NCBI RefSeq assembly: GCF_004331685.1
Contig: NZ_SJSM01000026.1
Coordinates: 1 to 64,000 of the forward strand
Reading direction: 5' to 3'
From: Pedobacter hiemivivus
GTDB taxonomy: Bacteria > Bacteroidota > Bacteroidia > Sphingobacteriales > Sphingobacteriaceae
DNA: 64,000 nucleotides
How positions within the stretch are numbered: position 1 is the stretch's first letter; each line of letters starts with the position of its first letter. The position numbers and the translations under genes were made by a program. The notes below the pieces were generated by a model. It was given only the letters and a program-made list of their open reading frames with translations. It was not told where the DNA came from and searched no databases. Positions 37,940 through 45,134 of this stretch are shown piece after piece.

Positions 37940-38578
37940 TTATTGCAAAAATGGATTGTGTAATTTTTCAAAACCTATAGTTGTAGATTGACCATGTCCT
38001 GGGTAAACCTTGCAATCATCTGGCAATATAAACAAGTTATTTTTGATACTATTGATTAATTGTGAATGGTTCCCTCCAGGAAGGTCTGTACGGCCAATAC
38101 TGGAGTAAAATAATACATCACCACCAATTAAAAAGTTATCCGCCGCAGCATAGAAACATAAATGCGCCGGTGAATGCCCAGGTGCAAAGATGAGTTCTAA
38201 TTGGCTATTGCCAAATTTCACTATCCCTGTTTCCTCCAAAAACACTTCTGGTTCAGGCGAAAGTTCATAGTGTAAGCCCATCTGAGGTACATAACCTGGA
38301 ATAGCTTGCAACACATATAGCTCGCCTTTATGAAATTGAGGCTTTAATCCCCAATTGTCGAAAACAAACTTATTACCAAATACATGATCATAATGACAAT
38401 GCGTATTTAGTAAAAGTACAGGCTTAAGTTTCTGCTCTTTAATAAAGTTCACCACTGCATTTTGCTCTTCTGCATCGTACATTCCCGGATCTATGATTAC
38501 ACATTCGCCGGTCTCATCAAACAGAACATATGTGTTTTCCCTTACAGGGTTAAAGGTGAATTGTTTAATACTTATCAT
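37940..38578 (-). CDS. MBL-fold hydrolase (glyoxalase II-like)
   Basis: 212 residues. The metal motif THCHYDH (about residues 59-65), APGHSPAHLCFY and YPGHGQSTT match the metallo-beta-lactamase fold. The single-domain form without the glyoxalase II C-terminal domain is close to the YcbL/GloB2-like group, which hydrolyse S-lactoylglutathione-like thioesters. The precise substrate is not known. It lies 10 bases after gldD on the same strand. Confidence 0.9.
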   Translation of the reverse strand: MISIKQFTFNPVRENTYVLFDETGECVIIDPGMYDAEEQNAVVNFIKEQKLKPVLLLNTHCHYDHVFGNKFVFDNWGLKPQFHKGELYVLQAIPGYVPQMGLHYELSPEPEVFLEETGIVKFGNSQLELIFAPGHSPAHLCFYAAADNFLIGGDVLFYSSIGRTDLPGGNHSQLINSIKNNLFILPDDCKVYPGHGQSTTIGFEKLHNPFLQ

Positions 38579-38588
38579 TATTTTATTA

Positions 38589-39173
38589 TTAATTTTTCCA
38601 TTTGAATGTACTGATCATACGATCAATATCTTTTTTAATAAAGTTAACTACCGGCTGAATCGAATCGTACTGAGGTCGCTCATTAAAATACAAAGCTCCT
38701 CTAAAGTAATGCTTCACACTGTCTGTTAAAAAGAACTGCACCGAAGATGCGGTATTTCCTTCAATGGCATAATAAACACCATAAACCTTTTTTTCAGGGT
38801 AATTAATTAGCTTTTGATCAATGGCATTTGCTTTCACAGTATGTTTAAAAGCAAATGTGCGGGCATCCTCTACTAAATTTTCATACTCCTTTTTTGAAGA
38901 GATATCATAATAGGTTAAATGCAACCGACCATTAAATTGAGGAAAACTAACATTGTACCAGCATGGCTGGGTGTCGGTACTGCTATCGGCAACCAGCGTT
39001 GCATATTTTGGATAATCAAATGAAAAGGGACAATCCTTATCGTAGTTCTGATAAGCCTTAGCTGGAAAATCTATCTTAAAATATCCTCTTGGCTTAGGGG
39101 TATAGCTATTGCTGTTACAGGCAGAAAGCGCCAATAAGCAAGCGAACATGAGGATAAAAGAATAGTTTCTCAT
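38589..39173 (-). CDS. gldD: Gliding-motility-associated lipoprotein GldD
   Basis: The start at 39173 (MRNYSFILMFACLLALSAC) is chosen because it gives a lipoprotein signal peptide ending at Cys21; the longer frame starting at 39248 would run into aroE and put 25 residues before it. The mature protein starts with SYTPKPRGYFKIDFP and includes PCWYNVSFPQFNGRLHLTYYDIS, both typical of GldD, an outer-membrane or periplasmic lipoprotein needed for gliding and type IX secretion in Flavobacterium. In many non-gliding Bacteroidota it is retained. It directly follows aroE. Confidence 0.9.
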   Translation of the reverse strand: MRNYSFILMFACLLALSACNSNSYTPKPRGYFKIDFPAKAYQNYDKDCPFSFDYPKYATLVADSSTDTQPCWYNVSFPQFNGRLHLTYYDISSKKEYENLVEDARTFAFKHTVKANAIDQKLINYPEKKVYGVYYAIEGNTASSVQFFLTDSVKHYFRGALYFNERPQYDSIQPVVNFIKKDIDRMISTFKWKN

Positions 39174-39174
39174 T

Positions 39175-39918
39175 TTATAAATTCCAAATCTCCCAGGAAC
39201 GTATCGCCTGGAGATGCAACATTTCAAGTCCGTTTTTTGTTTTTCCACCTCTTTCCCTTACCTCTTTTAAAAAGATAGTCTCTGCAGGATTATAAACCAA
39301 ATCGTATGCAACATGTTTCTCAGTTAAACAAGCATAAGGAATATCGGGGTAAGTATTTGCATTGGGCGACATTCCCAGAGGCGTAGTATTGATCAGTACA
39401 GTGTGTTCCTGAAGTAGCTTTTCATCAACTGCATCATACAGAATACAGCCTTCAGCGGGCTTCCTGGTGACAACCAGAAAGGAAATATTCAATTTATTTA
39501 ATACGTACTTTACAGCTTTTGCAGCTCCCCCATCACCAAATATCAATGCTTTTTGATGATAAGGTTCCAGTAAAGGCTTTAGCGACTCTTCGAAACCATA
39601 GGCATCTGTATTGTAGCCCTTAAGCCACTGCCCATCCTCAGTTCTTTTTATGGAAATGCAGTTTACAGCTCCTATTTCAGTTGATGCTTCATCCATTTCA
39701 TTTAAAAATGGCAATACCTGAACCTTATAAGGAATAGTTACATTGATACCACAAAGCGCCCTATCTTCAGTAATCAGGTTAGAAAAGAGTCCAATTTCGG
39801 GTATAGGGTACAGCTCATATTCGCAATCCGCGATTTGTTCTTCCCTAAATTTATCCCCAAAAAACTTCTTCGAAAAAGAATGTGATAAAGGGTAACCTAT
39901 TAAACCAAATTTTCTCAT
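39175..39918 (-). CDS. aroE: Shikimate dehydrogenase
   Basis: 247 residues. FGLIGYPLSHSFSKKFFGDKF holds the shikimate-binding Ser pair, GINVTIPYK the catalytic Lys, GDGGAAKAVKYVL the NADP-binding loop, and NGLEMLHLQA the C-terminal Gln segment. It reduces 3-dehydroshikimate for aromatic amino acids, which links functionally to the trp genes later in the window. It overlaps the longer possible gldD frame but not the preferred one. Confidence 0.95.
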   Translation of the reverse strand: MRKFGLIGYPLSHSFSKKFFGDKFREEQIADCEYELYPIPEIGLFSNLITEDRALCGINVTIPYKVQVLPFLNEMDEASTEIGAVNCISIKRTEDGQWLKGYNTDAYGFEESLKPLLEPYHQKALIFGDGGAAKAVKYVLNKLNISFLVVTRKPAEGCILYDAVDEKLLQEHTVLINTTPLGMSPNANTYPDIPYACLTEKHVAYDLVYNPAETIFLKEVRERGGKTKNGLEMLHLQAIRSWEIWNL

Positions 39919-39944
39919 TTATAGCTTTAGACGGGTTTAAGGAA

Positions 39945-40721
39945 CTATTTTCCCAGGTTCAAAAAATGATCAAAGGTATCACCTCTCAGTCCAAGGCGTA
40001 TAGTTTCCAAAGGGATAACTTCTGCAGGTGCAATATTACCAATATTTACATTGGCGCCCAGCAATTTGATAAACCAAACTTGTTGTTCCTTTTGCGGAGC
40101 TTCCCAGATAATTGTTTCTTCAGGTATTTGGGTTAAAATCTCATCTACCAAACCTTCACGAACTTCTCCTGAGCCTCTGTAAATACCAACATTTCCACCC
40201 TCTCTTGCTTCAGCAATAACCTTCCATGATCCGGCCTCAATCTCTGCATTCATCAATTTAATCCATTTATATGGCGCAAATATTTTGGTTGCATCTTTAG
40301 AGCCTACTTCAGAAATTACGGTAACCTGCTGAGCTAATTTTTGAATAAATTCGCATTTTAAATCATGCTCAATTGTAATAGAGCCATCCGAAACCTCGGC
40401 ATACTCCATACCAAACTGATCCAACACACGACGATAGTCATCAAACTGGTCGCGTATCACAAAAGCTTCAAAAAGTGTTCCGCCAAAATAGGTTGGGATT
40501 CCGGCATCTCTATAGATCTGAAGTTTCTCTTTTAAATTAGGGGTAACAAAGGAAGTAGCCCATCCAAGCTTCACAATATCAGTATGCGTTCCGGCAACCT
40601 CTATAAAATCTTCTGTCTGTCTTAAGCTTAATCCCTTATCCATAACCATTGTAATTCCTTTATTACGTGGTTTAACAGGACGCTCGGGTATGTTATTCAA
40701 TTGGTAATTCATATAGGTCAC
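39945..40721 (-). CDS. Phosphosulfolactate synthase (ComA-like)
   Basis: 258 residues, a TIM-barrel of the ComA family. Visible motifs are GITMVMDKGLSLRQTEDF, VKLGWATSFV, YFGGTLFEAFV, EVSDGSITI, KWIKLMNAEIEAGSWKVIAEARE and GLRGDTFDHF. ComA adds sulfite to phosphoenolpyruvate to make phosphosulfolactate, the start of coenzyme M in methanogens. In bacteria the product can lead to sulfolactate or cysteate, the latter a precursor of capnine-type sulfonolipids known in Bacteroidota. No ComB or cysteate genes are adjacent. The start may be Met1 or Met4. Confidence 0.88.
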   Translation of the reverse strand: MTYMNYQLNNIPERPVKPRNKGITMVMDKGLSLRQTEDFIEVAGTHTDIVKLGWATSFVTPNLKEKLQIYRDAGIPTYFGGTLFEAFVIRDQFDDYRRVLDQFGMEYAEVSDGSITIEHDLKCEFIQKLAQQVTVISEVGSKDATKIFAPYKWIKLMNAEIEAGSWKVIAEAREGGNVGIYRGSGEVREGLVDEILTQIPEETIIWEAPQKEQQVWFIKLLGANVNIGNIAPAEVIPLETIRLGLRGDTFDHFLNLGK

Positions 40722-40777
40722 AAAGGTGAAAAAAAATAGACAGTTTTTATCAATACTATCTAATAAAAGGCACAGTA

Positions 40778-42181
40778 CTATTTAATATACCTATTGATAA
40801 CTTCGATAATTGAGCTGTTATCTTGCAATTGCGGCAAGTACTCAAATAAAATATAGTGCTTTTCAGGGTCAGTAACCAAGGCCGTTTCAAGATACACAAG
40901 CGCTTCATTCTTTTTCCCAAGGGCAAACAAATAAGCCACCATACGGTAATACAACTCGGCAGCATCAGGATTGTTTTTTATGGCATCTAAAATCGTTTCA
41001 GATGCTTCCAGCAACTTACCTTGCTCATACAATACGGTCGAAAAATCCAACCATGCCTCTACATCTACCGGATTATACTCAAGTACTTTATGGTAGGCTG
41101 CAACGGATTCATCTATCTGTCCGAGTTTGTAATGCGCATCTGCCATAGCAAACCAGAAATCTGGGTTTTCACCATCCAGCTCAAGGGCCTTTCTATAAAA
41201 ATGCAAGGACTCAAAATAACGCTCCTCAAAGTTAAGTGTAACGCCTATTCCAAACCATGCATCAGCCATCTTAGGATCCATTTTCACAGATTTCTTATAG
41301 TATGACCTGGCTTCGTCCATCTTTTCTAACTTCTCATAGCACTCCCCAATGGCACAATAGGTATCGGCATTAGGTGGTTCGTATTCAAAAGTTTGTATAT
41401 AAACTTCAATGGCCTCCGTATAACGATCCAACTGAACCAGGGCATTGCCCTTGTTGTAATAGGCAGAAGCAAAGTTGTCTTTTATTAAGATAGCGTAATC
41501 GTAAGCATCAATGGCTTTCTCAAACAGATCCAGTTTATGAAAAGAGTTGGCAAGGTTATACCATGCCGCATAAGAATATGGGTCGTTATCAATATATTCT
41601 TGATAAAACTTGATACTCTCTTCCTGTTTATCCAAAATATCGTAACAAAAAGCCAGTTCGTACAAACCGTCTTTGTTTTCCATATTTTGCTCTAAGCTTT
41701 GTTTAATGTATACAATTGCGCTTTCATAGTCCAGCATATTCTGATAGACATAAGCAATCTGCAAAAGAATTTCATCCGTTGATTCTGCAAAGCCTAGTGC
41801 GATCTGAAAGTTCTCCAGTGCTTCCGAGTATCTTTCGAGGCTGTTGTAGATGTTTCCTCTTAAAATATAGATCTCTGCTTCCGAAGCTTCCAGCATTTCA
41901 GCTTTCTGCAAGGATAAAAATGCGCGTTCCGTTTGATCTGTTATAAACAGCAACTGTGCTTGTTTAACTAAAAAAACCGCAGCATATGGATGTTGATTTA
42001 CTGCATACTCTATCACCTGCAACGCCTTTACTGGATCGCTCTTCTCAATATAGTAATCAATAATATTTTCAAAAGCCTGGGCATCAAAAAAATACTGATC
42101 CTGATTGCGTATCATCTCCTCGTAACGCTCAACTGATCGTTGGGCATCATCACTAAAATCAAAGTAAAATTCCTCTTCCAT
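40778..42181 (-). CDS. Tetratricopeptide-repeat protein
   Basis: 467 residues, made almost entirely of TPR-like helix pairs of 34 residues (e.g. AWYNLANSFHKLDLFEKAID, ADAWFGIGVTLNFEERYFES, PDFWFAMADAHYKLGQIDES). About a dozen repeats can be read. There is no signal peptide or membrane helix, so it is probably a cytoplasmic scaffold. The first 60 residues are acidic and aromatic (EEEFYFDFSDDAQ). No partner is suggested by the neighbours. Confidence 0.88.
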   Translation of the reverse strand: MEEEFYFDFSDDAQRSVERYEEMIRNQDQYFFDAQAFENIIDYYIEKSDPVKALQVIEYAVNQHPYAAVFLVKQAQLLFITDQTERAFLSLQKAEMLEASEAEIYILRGNIYNSLERYSEALENFQIALGFAESTDEILLQIAYVYQNMLDYESAIVYIKQSLEQNMENKDGLYELAFCYDILDKQEESIKFYQEYIDNDPYSYAAWYNLANSFHKLDLFEKAIDAYDYAILIKDNFASAYYNKGNALVQLDRYTEAIEVYIQTFEYEPPNADTYCAIGECYEKLEKMDEARSYYKKSVKMDPKMADAWFGIGVTLNFEERYFESLHFYRKALELDGENPDFWFAMADAHYKLGQIDESVAAYHKVLEYNPVDVEAWLDFSTVLYEQGKLLEASETILDAIKNNPDAAELYYRMVAYLFALGKKNEALVYLETALVTDPEKHYILFEYLPQLQDNSSIIEVINRYIK

Positions 42182-42465
42182 GTATCGAATAATTAAAGAA
42201 CAGATCCCTTTTTGTTAAATACATCATAAGTTTACAACTATTATAGTTGGGATAAGCGAAATAATTTTCAACATACACACAACCTAACAGTTAACTGACT
42301 GATTATATTAATCATGCGAGTGGTCTCTGATCAGTATTATTTTACAAAAGAACGCAACATTATCTGAAATCAGGTAAAATTCAAGTCACGAAACTCATTT
42401 AGAGGTTCTCCTTACCAACCTTCCATTATTTTTTTTGTTGATTTGTATACCTAACCATTTATGTC
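42182..42465. other. 284-base intergenic region between divergent genes
   Basis: The gap separates the TPR gene (minus) and the ALDH7-type gene (plus). It is AT-rich with a small palindrome, TGATTA-TAT-TAATCA, near 42301-42315. No small ORF, clear promoter or terminator was identified. Confidence 0.4.
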
Positions 42466-44004
42466 ATGCAAAATAATATCAGTACCGTTTTAAAAAATTT
42501 AGGCGTTCTTGATCTAAATCCGGCCTTTAGCACGGGCAGCAATTGGGGCGCTTCGGCAAACGCAAAAACGATAGATAGTCTTTCTCCTGTTGATGGAAAA
42601 AAGATCGCTAGTGTACAATTAGCTACCGCTGAAGATTATGAAGCTGTAGTAAAAAAGGCTGAAGAAGCATTTATTTTCTGGCGTAGCTTACCGGCTCCAA
42701 AAAGGGGTGACATCGTGCGTCAATTTGGTGATGCATTGCGCTTGCACAAAGAAGATCTTGGCACATTGGTATCTTATGAGATGGGGAAAAGTTTGCAGGA
42801 AGGCTTTGGTGAGGTACAGGAGATGATTGATATCTGCGATTTTGCCGTTGGTCTTTCGCGTCAGCTTTATGGATTAACGATGCACTCCGAACGACCGAAT
42901 CACCGAATGTACGAGCAATGGCACCCTATGGGAATCGTAGGCATCATATCTGCATTTAATTTTCCTGTTGCCGTATGGAGCTGGAATACGGCTCTGGCTT
43001 GGGTATGTGGTAATGTTTGCATCTGGAAACCTTCTTCAAAAACGCCATTATGTGGGGTTGCCTGTCAGCATATTATTGCAACAGTACTTAAAAACAACGA
43101 TATGCCTGAAGGCATCAGTAACTTGCTAATTGGAAATGCGGTTGGCGACCTAATCAACAACGACAAACGTATCCCTTTGGTTTCTTTTACTGGCTCTACC
43201 CGTATTGGCCGTGTGGTTTCATCAGCAGTAGCGGGCAGATTTGGAAGAAGCATTCTCGAGTTGGGCGGTAACAATGCCATTATCATCTCTAAAGATGCGG
43301 ATATAGATATGTCCATCATTGGAGCCGTTTTCGGAGCGGTGGGTACAGCGGGTCAACGTTGTACATCTACCAGACGATTGATTATCCACGAAGATATTTA
43401 CGAAGACTTTAAAAATAAATTGACTAAAGCATACGGGCAATTACGCATTGGCGATCCACTGGATCAGCACAATCATGTAGGCCCACTCATTGATACCGCA
43501 GCGGTAGATATGTATACGCATGCGATCGAAAAAGGTAAAAAAGAAGGTGCTAAATTTATAGTAGAAGGCGGCGTATTGAACGGCAATCCATACCAATCGG
43601 GTTTTTATGTAAAACCTTGTGTAGCAGAAGTAGAAAACCATTACGAGATTGTTCAGGAAGAAACCTTTGCGCCTATCCTCTATCTCATCAAATATAAGAC
43701 ACTCGATCAGGCCATTTCCTTACAAAATGGCGTTCCTCAAGGCTTATCATCTGCAATCATGACCTTAAACCTACGCGAAGCAGAACAGTTTTTATCTGTA
43801 GCAGGTTCTGATTGCGGAATTGCGAATGTAAATATCGGAACATCAGGAGCCGAAATTGGTGGTGCATTTGGTGGTGAGAAAGAAACTGGTGGTGGTAGGG
43901 AAAGTGGCTCGGATGCTTGGAAAGCTTATATGCGCCGACAAACCAATACCATCAATTACTCAAATACTTTACCATTGGCTCAGGGGATTAAATTCGATCT
44001 TTAG
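42466..44004 (+). CDS. Aldehyde dehydrogenase, ALDH7 (alpha-aminoadipic semialdehyde dehydrogenase) type
   Basis: 512 residues, ALDH7A1/AmaB subfamily. LELGGNNAIIISKDADID holds the catalytic Glu and GTAGQRCTSTRRLIIHE the nucleophile Cys, with the ALDH7-like GEVQEMIDICDFAVGLSRQLYG. Such enzymes oxidise piperideine-6-carboxylate/alpha-aminoadipate semialdehyde in lysine breakdown, or other semialdehydes. It is a single gene with no lysine-pathway neighbours here, so the substrate is inferred from subfamily only. A repeat element and a hairpin follow its stop codon. Confidence 0.9.
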   Translation: MQNNISTVLKNLGVLDLNPAFSTGSNWGASANAKTIDSLSPVDGKKIASVQLATAEDYEAVVKKAEEAFIFWRSLPAPKRGDIVRQFGDALRLHKEDLGTLVSYEMGKSLQEGFGEVQEMIDICDFAVGLSRQLYGLTMHSERPNHRMYEQWHPMGIVGIISAFNFPVAVWSWNTALAWVCGNVCIWKPSSKTPLCGVACQHIIATVLKNNDMPEGISNLLIGNAVGDLINNDKRIPLVSFTGSTRIGRVVSSAVAGRFGRSILELGGNNAIIISKDADIDMSIIGAVFGAVGTAGQRCTSTRRLIIHEDIYEDFKNKLTKAYGQLRIGDPLDQHNHVGPLIDTAAVDMYTHAIEKGKKEGAKFIVEGGVLNGNPYQSGFYVKPCVAEVENHYEIVQEETFAPILYLIKYKTLDQAISLQNGVPQGLSSAIMTLNLREAEQFLSVAGSDCGIANVNIGTSGAEIGGAFGGEKETGGGRESGSDAWKAYMRRQTNTINYSNTLPLAQGIKFDL

Positions 44005-44060
44005 TACAGTGATCAAGTCGCCACCTTACAACCAGTCGTCATCCTGTAGCCGATTGTAGC

Positions 44061-44151
44061 CGATCGTCATGCTGAATTTATTTCAGCATCTCTCAAGAGA
44101 AAGGCGGCCCAGCGAGTGCGAGATACTGAAATAAATTCAGCATGACGATCG
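44061..44151. repeat. Long palindromic repeat element, copy 1
   Basis: Arms 44061-44092 and 44120-44151 (32 bases each) are inverted with one mismatch around a 27-base spacer. Each arm contains CTGAATTTATTTCAG, itself nearly palindromic. The same arm sequence, with one systematic base change, recurs at 56221-56303. It is non-coding and lies between convergent genes, like REP/BIME-type elements or a small mobile hairpin. Confidence 0.75.
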
Positions 44152-44183
44152 CGTTAGCCTAACCAAAGCTAACCCAGCATGCA

Positions 44184-44231
44184 TATACAAGAATGGCCAG
44201 AGAATATAAGTTCTCTGGCCATTCTTGTATA
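44184..44231. terminator. Perfect 21-bp hairpin between convergent genes
   Basis: Stem 44184-44204 pairs perfectly with 44211-44231 (core GAATGGCCAGAGAA) around a 6-base loop. It lies between the ALDH7-type gene and the convergent GIN-domain gene, and probably stops transcription from both sides, though the T tracts are short. Confidence 0.65.
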
Positions 44232-44249
44232 ATGGTTTCTGTGTCCGTC

Positions 44250-44882
44250 TTATTTCGTTTTATTACCAGCAAGCACTGTATCTCTTGGAATCTCGGTTGA
44301 ATACTCTGTTGCTAAAACCTGACCATCGGCTGCAGTAACTGTGGTTTTTAATGCTGCAAATTTATCCATTTTTAATTTAGCAATGCTTCCTTTAGTTACC
44401 GTGTGATCTTTTGAAGTTCCTTTTAAACGAAGTGAAGAGTTGTCCTTTACGACAGTATATAAGCTCGCGATATCACCATTTACATAAGCGCTGGCTTTAT
44501 CTTTTAAAAATACCTGAAGCACTTTGGAAGTAAATTTACCCCTGGTATTTACGATTGCTTTTTGGCAGGCGTCAATCCGTTGTAAATCTTTCACATAAAC
44601 AACAATGTCGATCATCTCCTTCTCTGTTGTTGTAATATACAACTTGTCGGCTTTTTGAATGATAGTAGTAGTTTCCTTGTTGTAGTTCTCAGGCATCATT
44701 ACATGTGGCTTGTTAGACTGGATCAATACAACTCTTGCGTTCCCTGAAACGATCACTTTATTAAAGTCTACCGATGTTGCAAGATTAATACTTTTTTCAG
44801 TTGCTGATGAACTGAAAGTTGATGTGGCTAAAACGATTAATGTTAAAGCTGAGGCGAATAATGTTTTTGCTAAAGTTTTCAT
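44250..44882 (-). CDS. Secreted GIN-domain (DUF2807-like) protein
   Basis: 210 residues with a Sec signal peptide (ALTLIVLATSTFSSSA). The rest is a regular beta-helix pattern (VDFNKVIVSGNARVVLIQS, IDIVVYVKDLQRIDACQKA, GDIASLYTVVKDNSSLRLKG) typical of the head-GIN/DUF2807 family, which are envelope-located proteins often linked to ECF sigma factor circuits in Bacteroidota. No catalytic residues are known. A likely ECF-type promoter lies about 45-75 bases upstream. Confidence 0.78.
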   Translation of the reverse strand: MKTLAKTLFASALTLIVLATSTFSSSATEKSINLATSVDFNKVIVSGNARVVLIQSNKPHVMMPENYNKETTTIIQKADKLYITTTEKEMIDIVVYVKDLQRIDACQKAIVNTRGKFTSKVLQVFLKDKASAYVNGDIASLYTVVKDNSSLRLKGTSKDHTVTKGSIAKLKMDKFAALKTTVTAADGQVLATEYSTEIPRDTVLAGNKTK

Positions 44883-44927
44883 ATTTTTTAGTTTTTAAGT
44901 TTTTAAGTTTTTCAAATTGTTTACATA

Positions 44928-44956
44928 TAAGTCGCCTGAAACGGCGAAACGTTACA
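44928..44956 (-). promoter_or_regulatory. Possible ECF-sigma-factor promoter for the GIN-domain gene
   Basis: On the minus strand TGTAAC (44956-44951), a 16-base spacer, then CGACTTA (44934-44928). This resembles the AAC/CGTC-type pair of ECF sigma factors. The start codon follows about 45 bases later, after a run of AAAAACTT repeats. The match is by eye; the cognate sigma factor is not in the window. Confidence 0.4.
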
Positions 44957-45134
44957 GCATTTTTTATGCTTTTAGGCAACATGAATGTAATACCCGACCA
45001 ACAGCCTTTTTTTTTCGACGAACTGAAATAAAAAACAGGTAATAATTCGCCCATTTTATTTGATAGCATTTCAATTTGATGTAAGTTTAAAGATTTTTAA
45101 ATGCTTACCTCCTGATTGTTTTAATTTTTAGCCA

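Noticed and set aside
42301..42315. Small palindrome TGATTA-TAT-TAATCA as an operator
   Set aside because: Short AT-rich palindromes are expected by chance in this base composition and no second copy is near.
44881..44915. TTTTTAAG tandem repeats before the GIN-domain gene as a CRISPR or phase-variation tract
   Set aside because: Only about three short A/T-rich units; no spacers and outside the coding frame. Possible promoter slippage tract, but no evidence.
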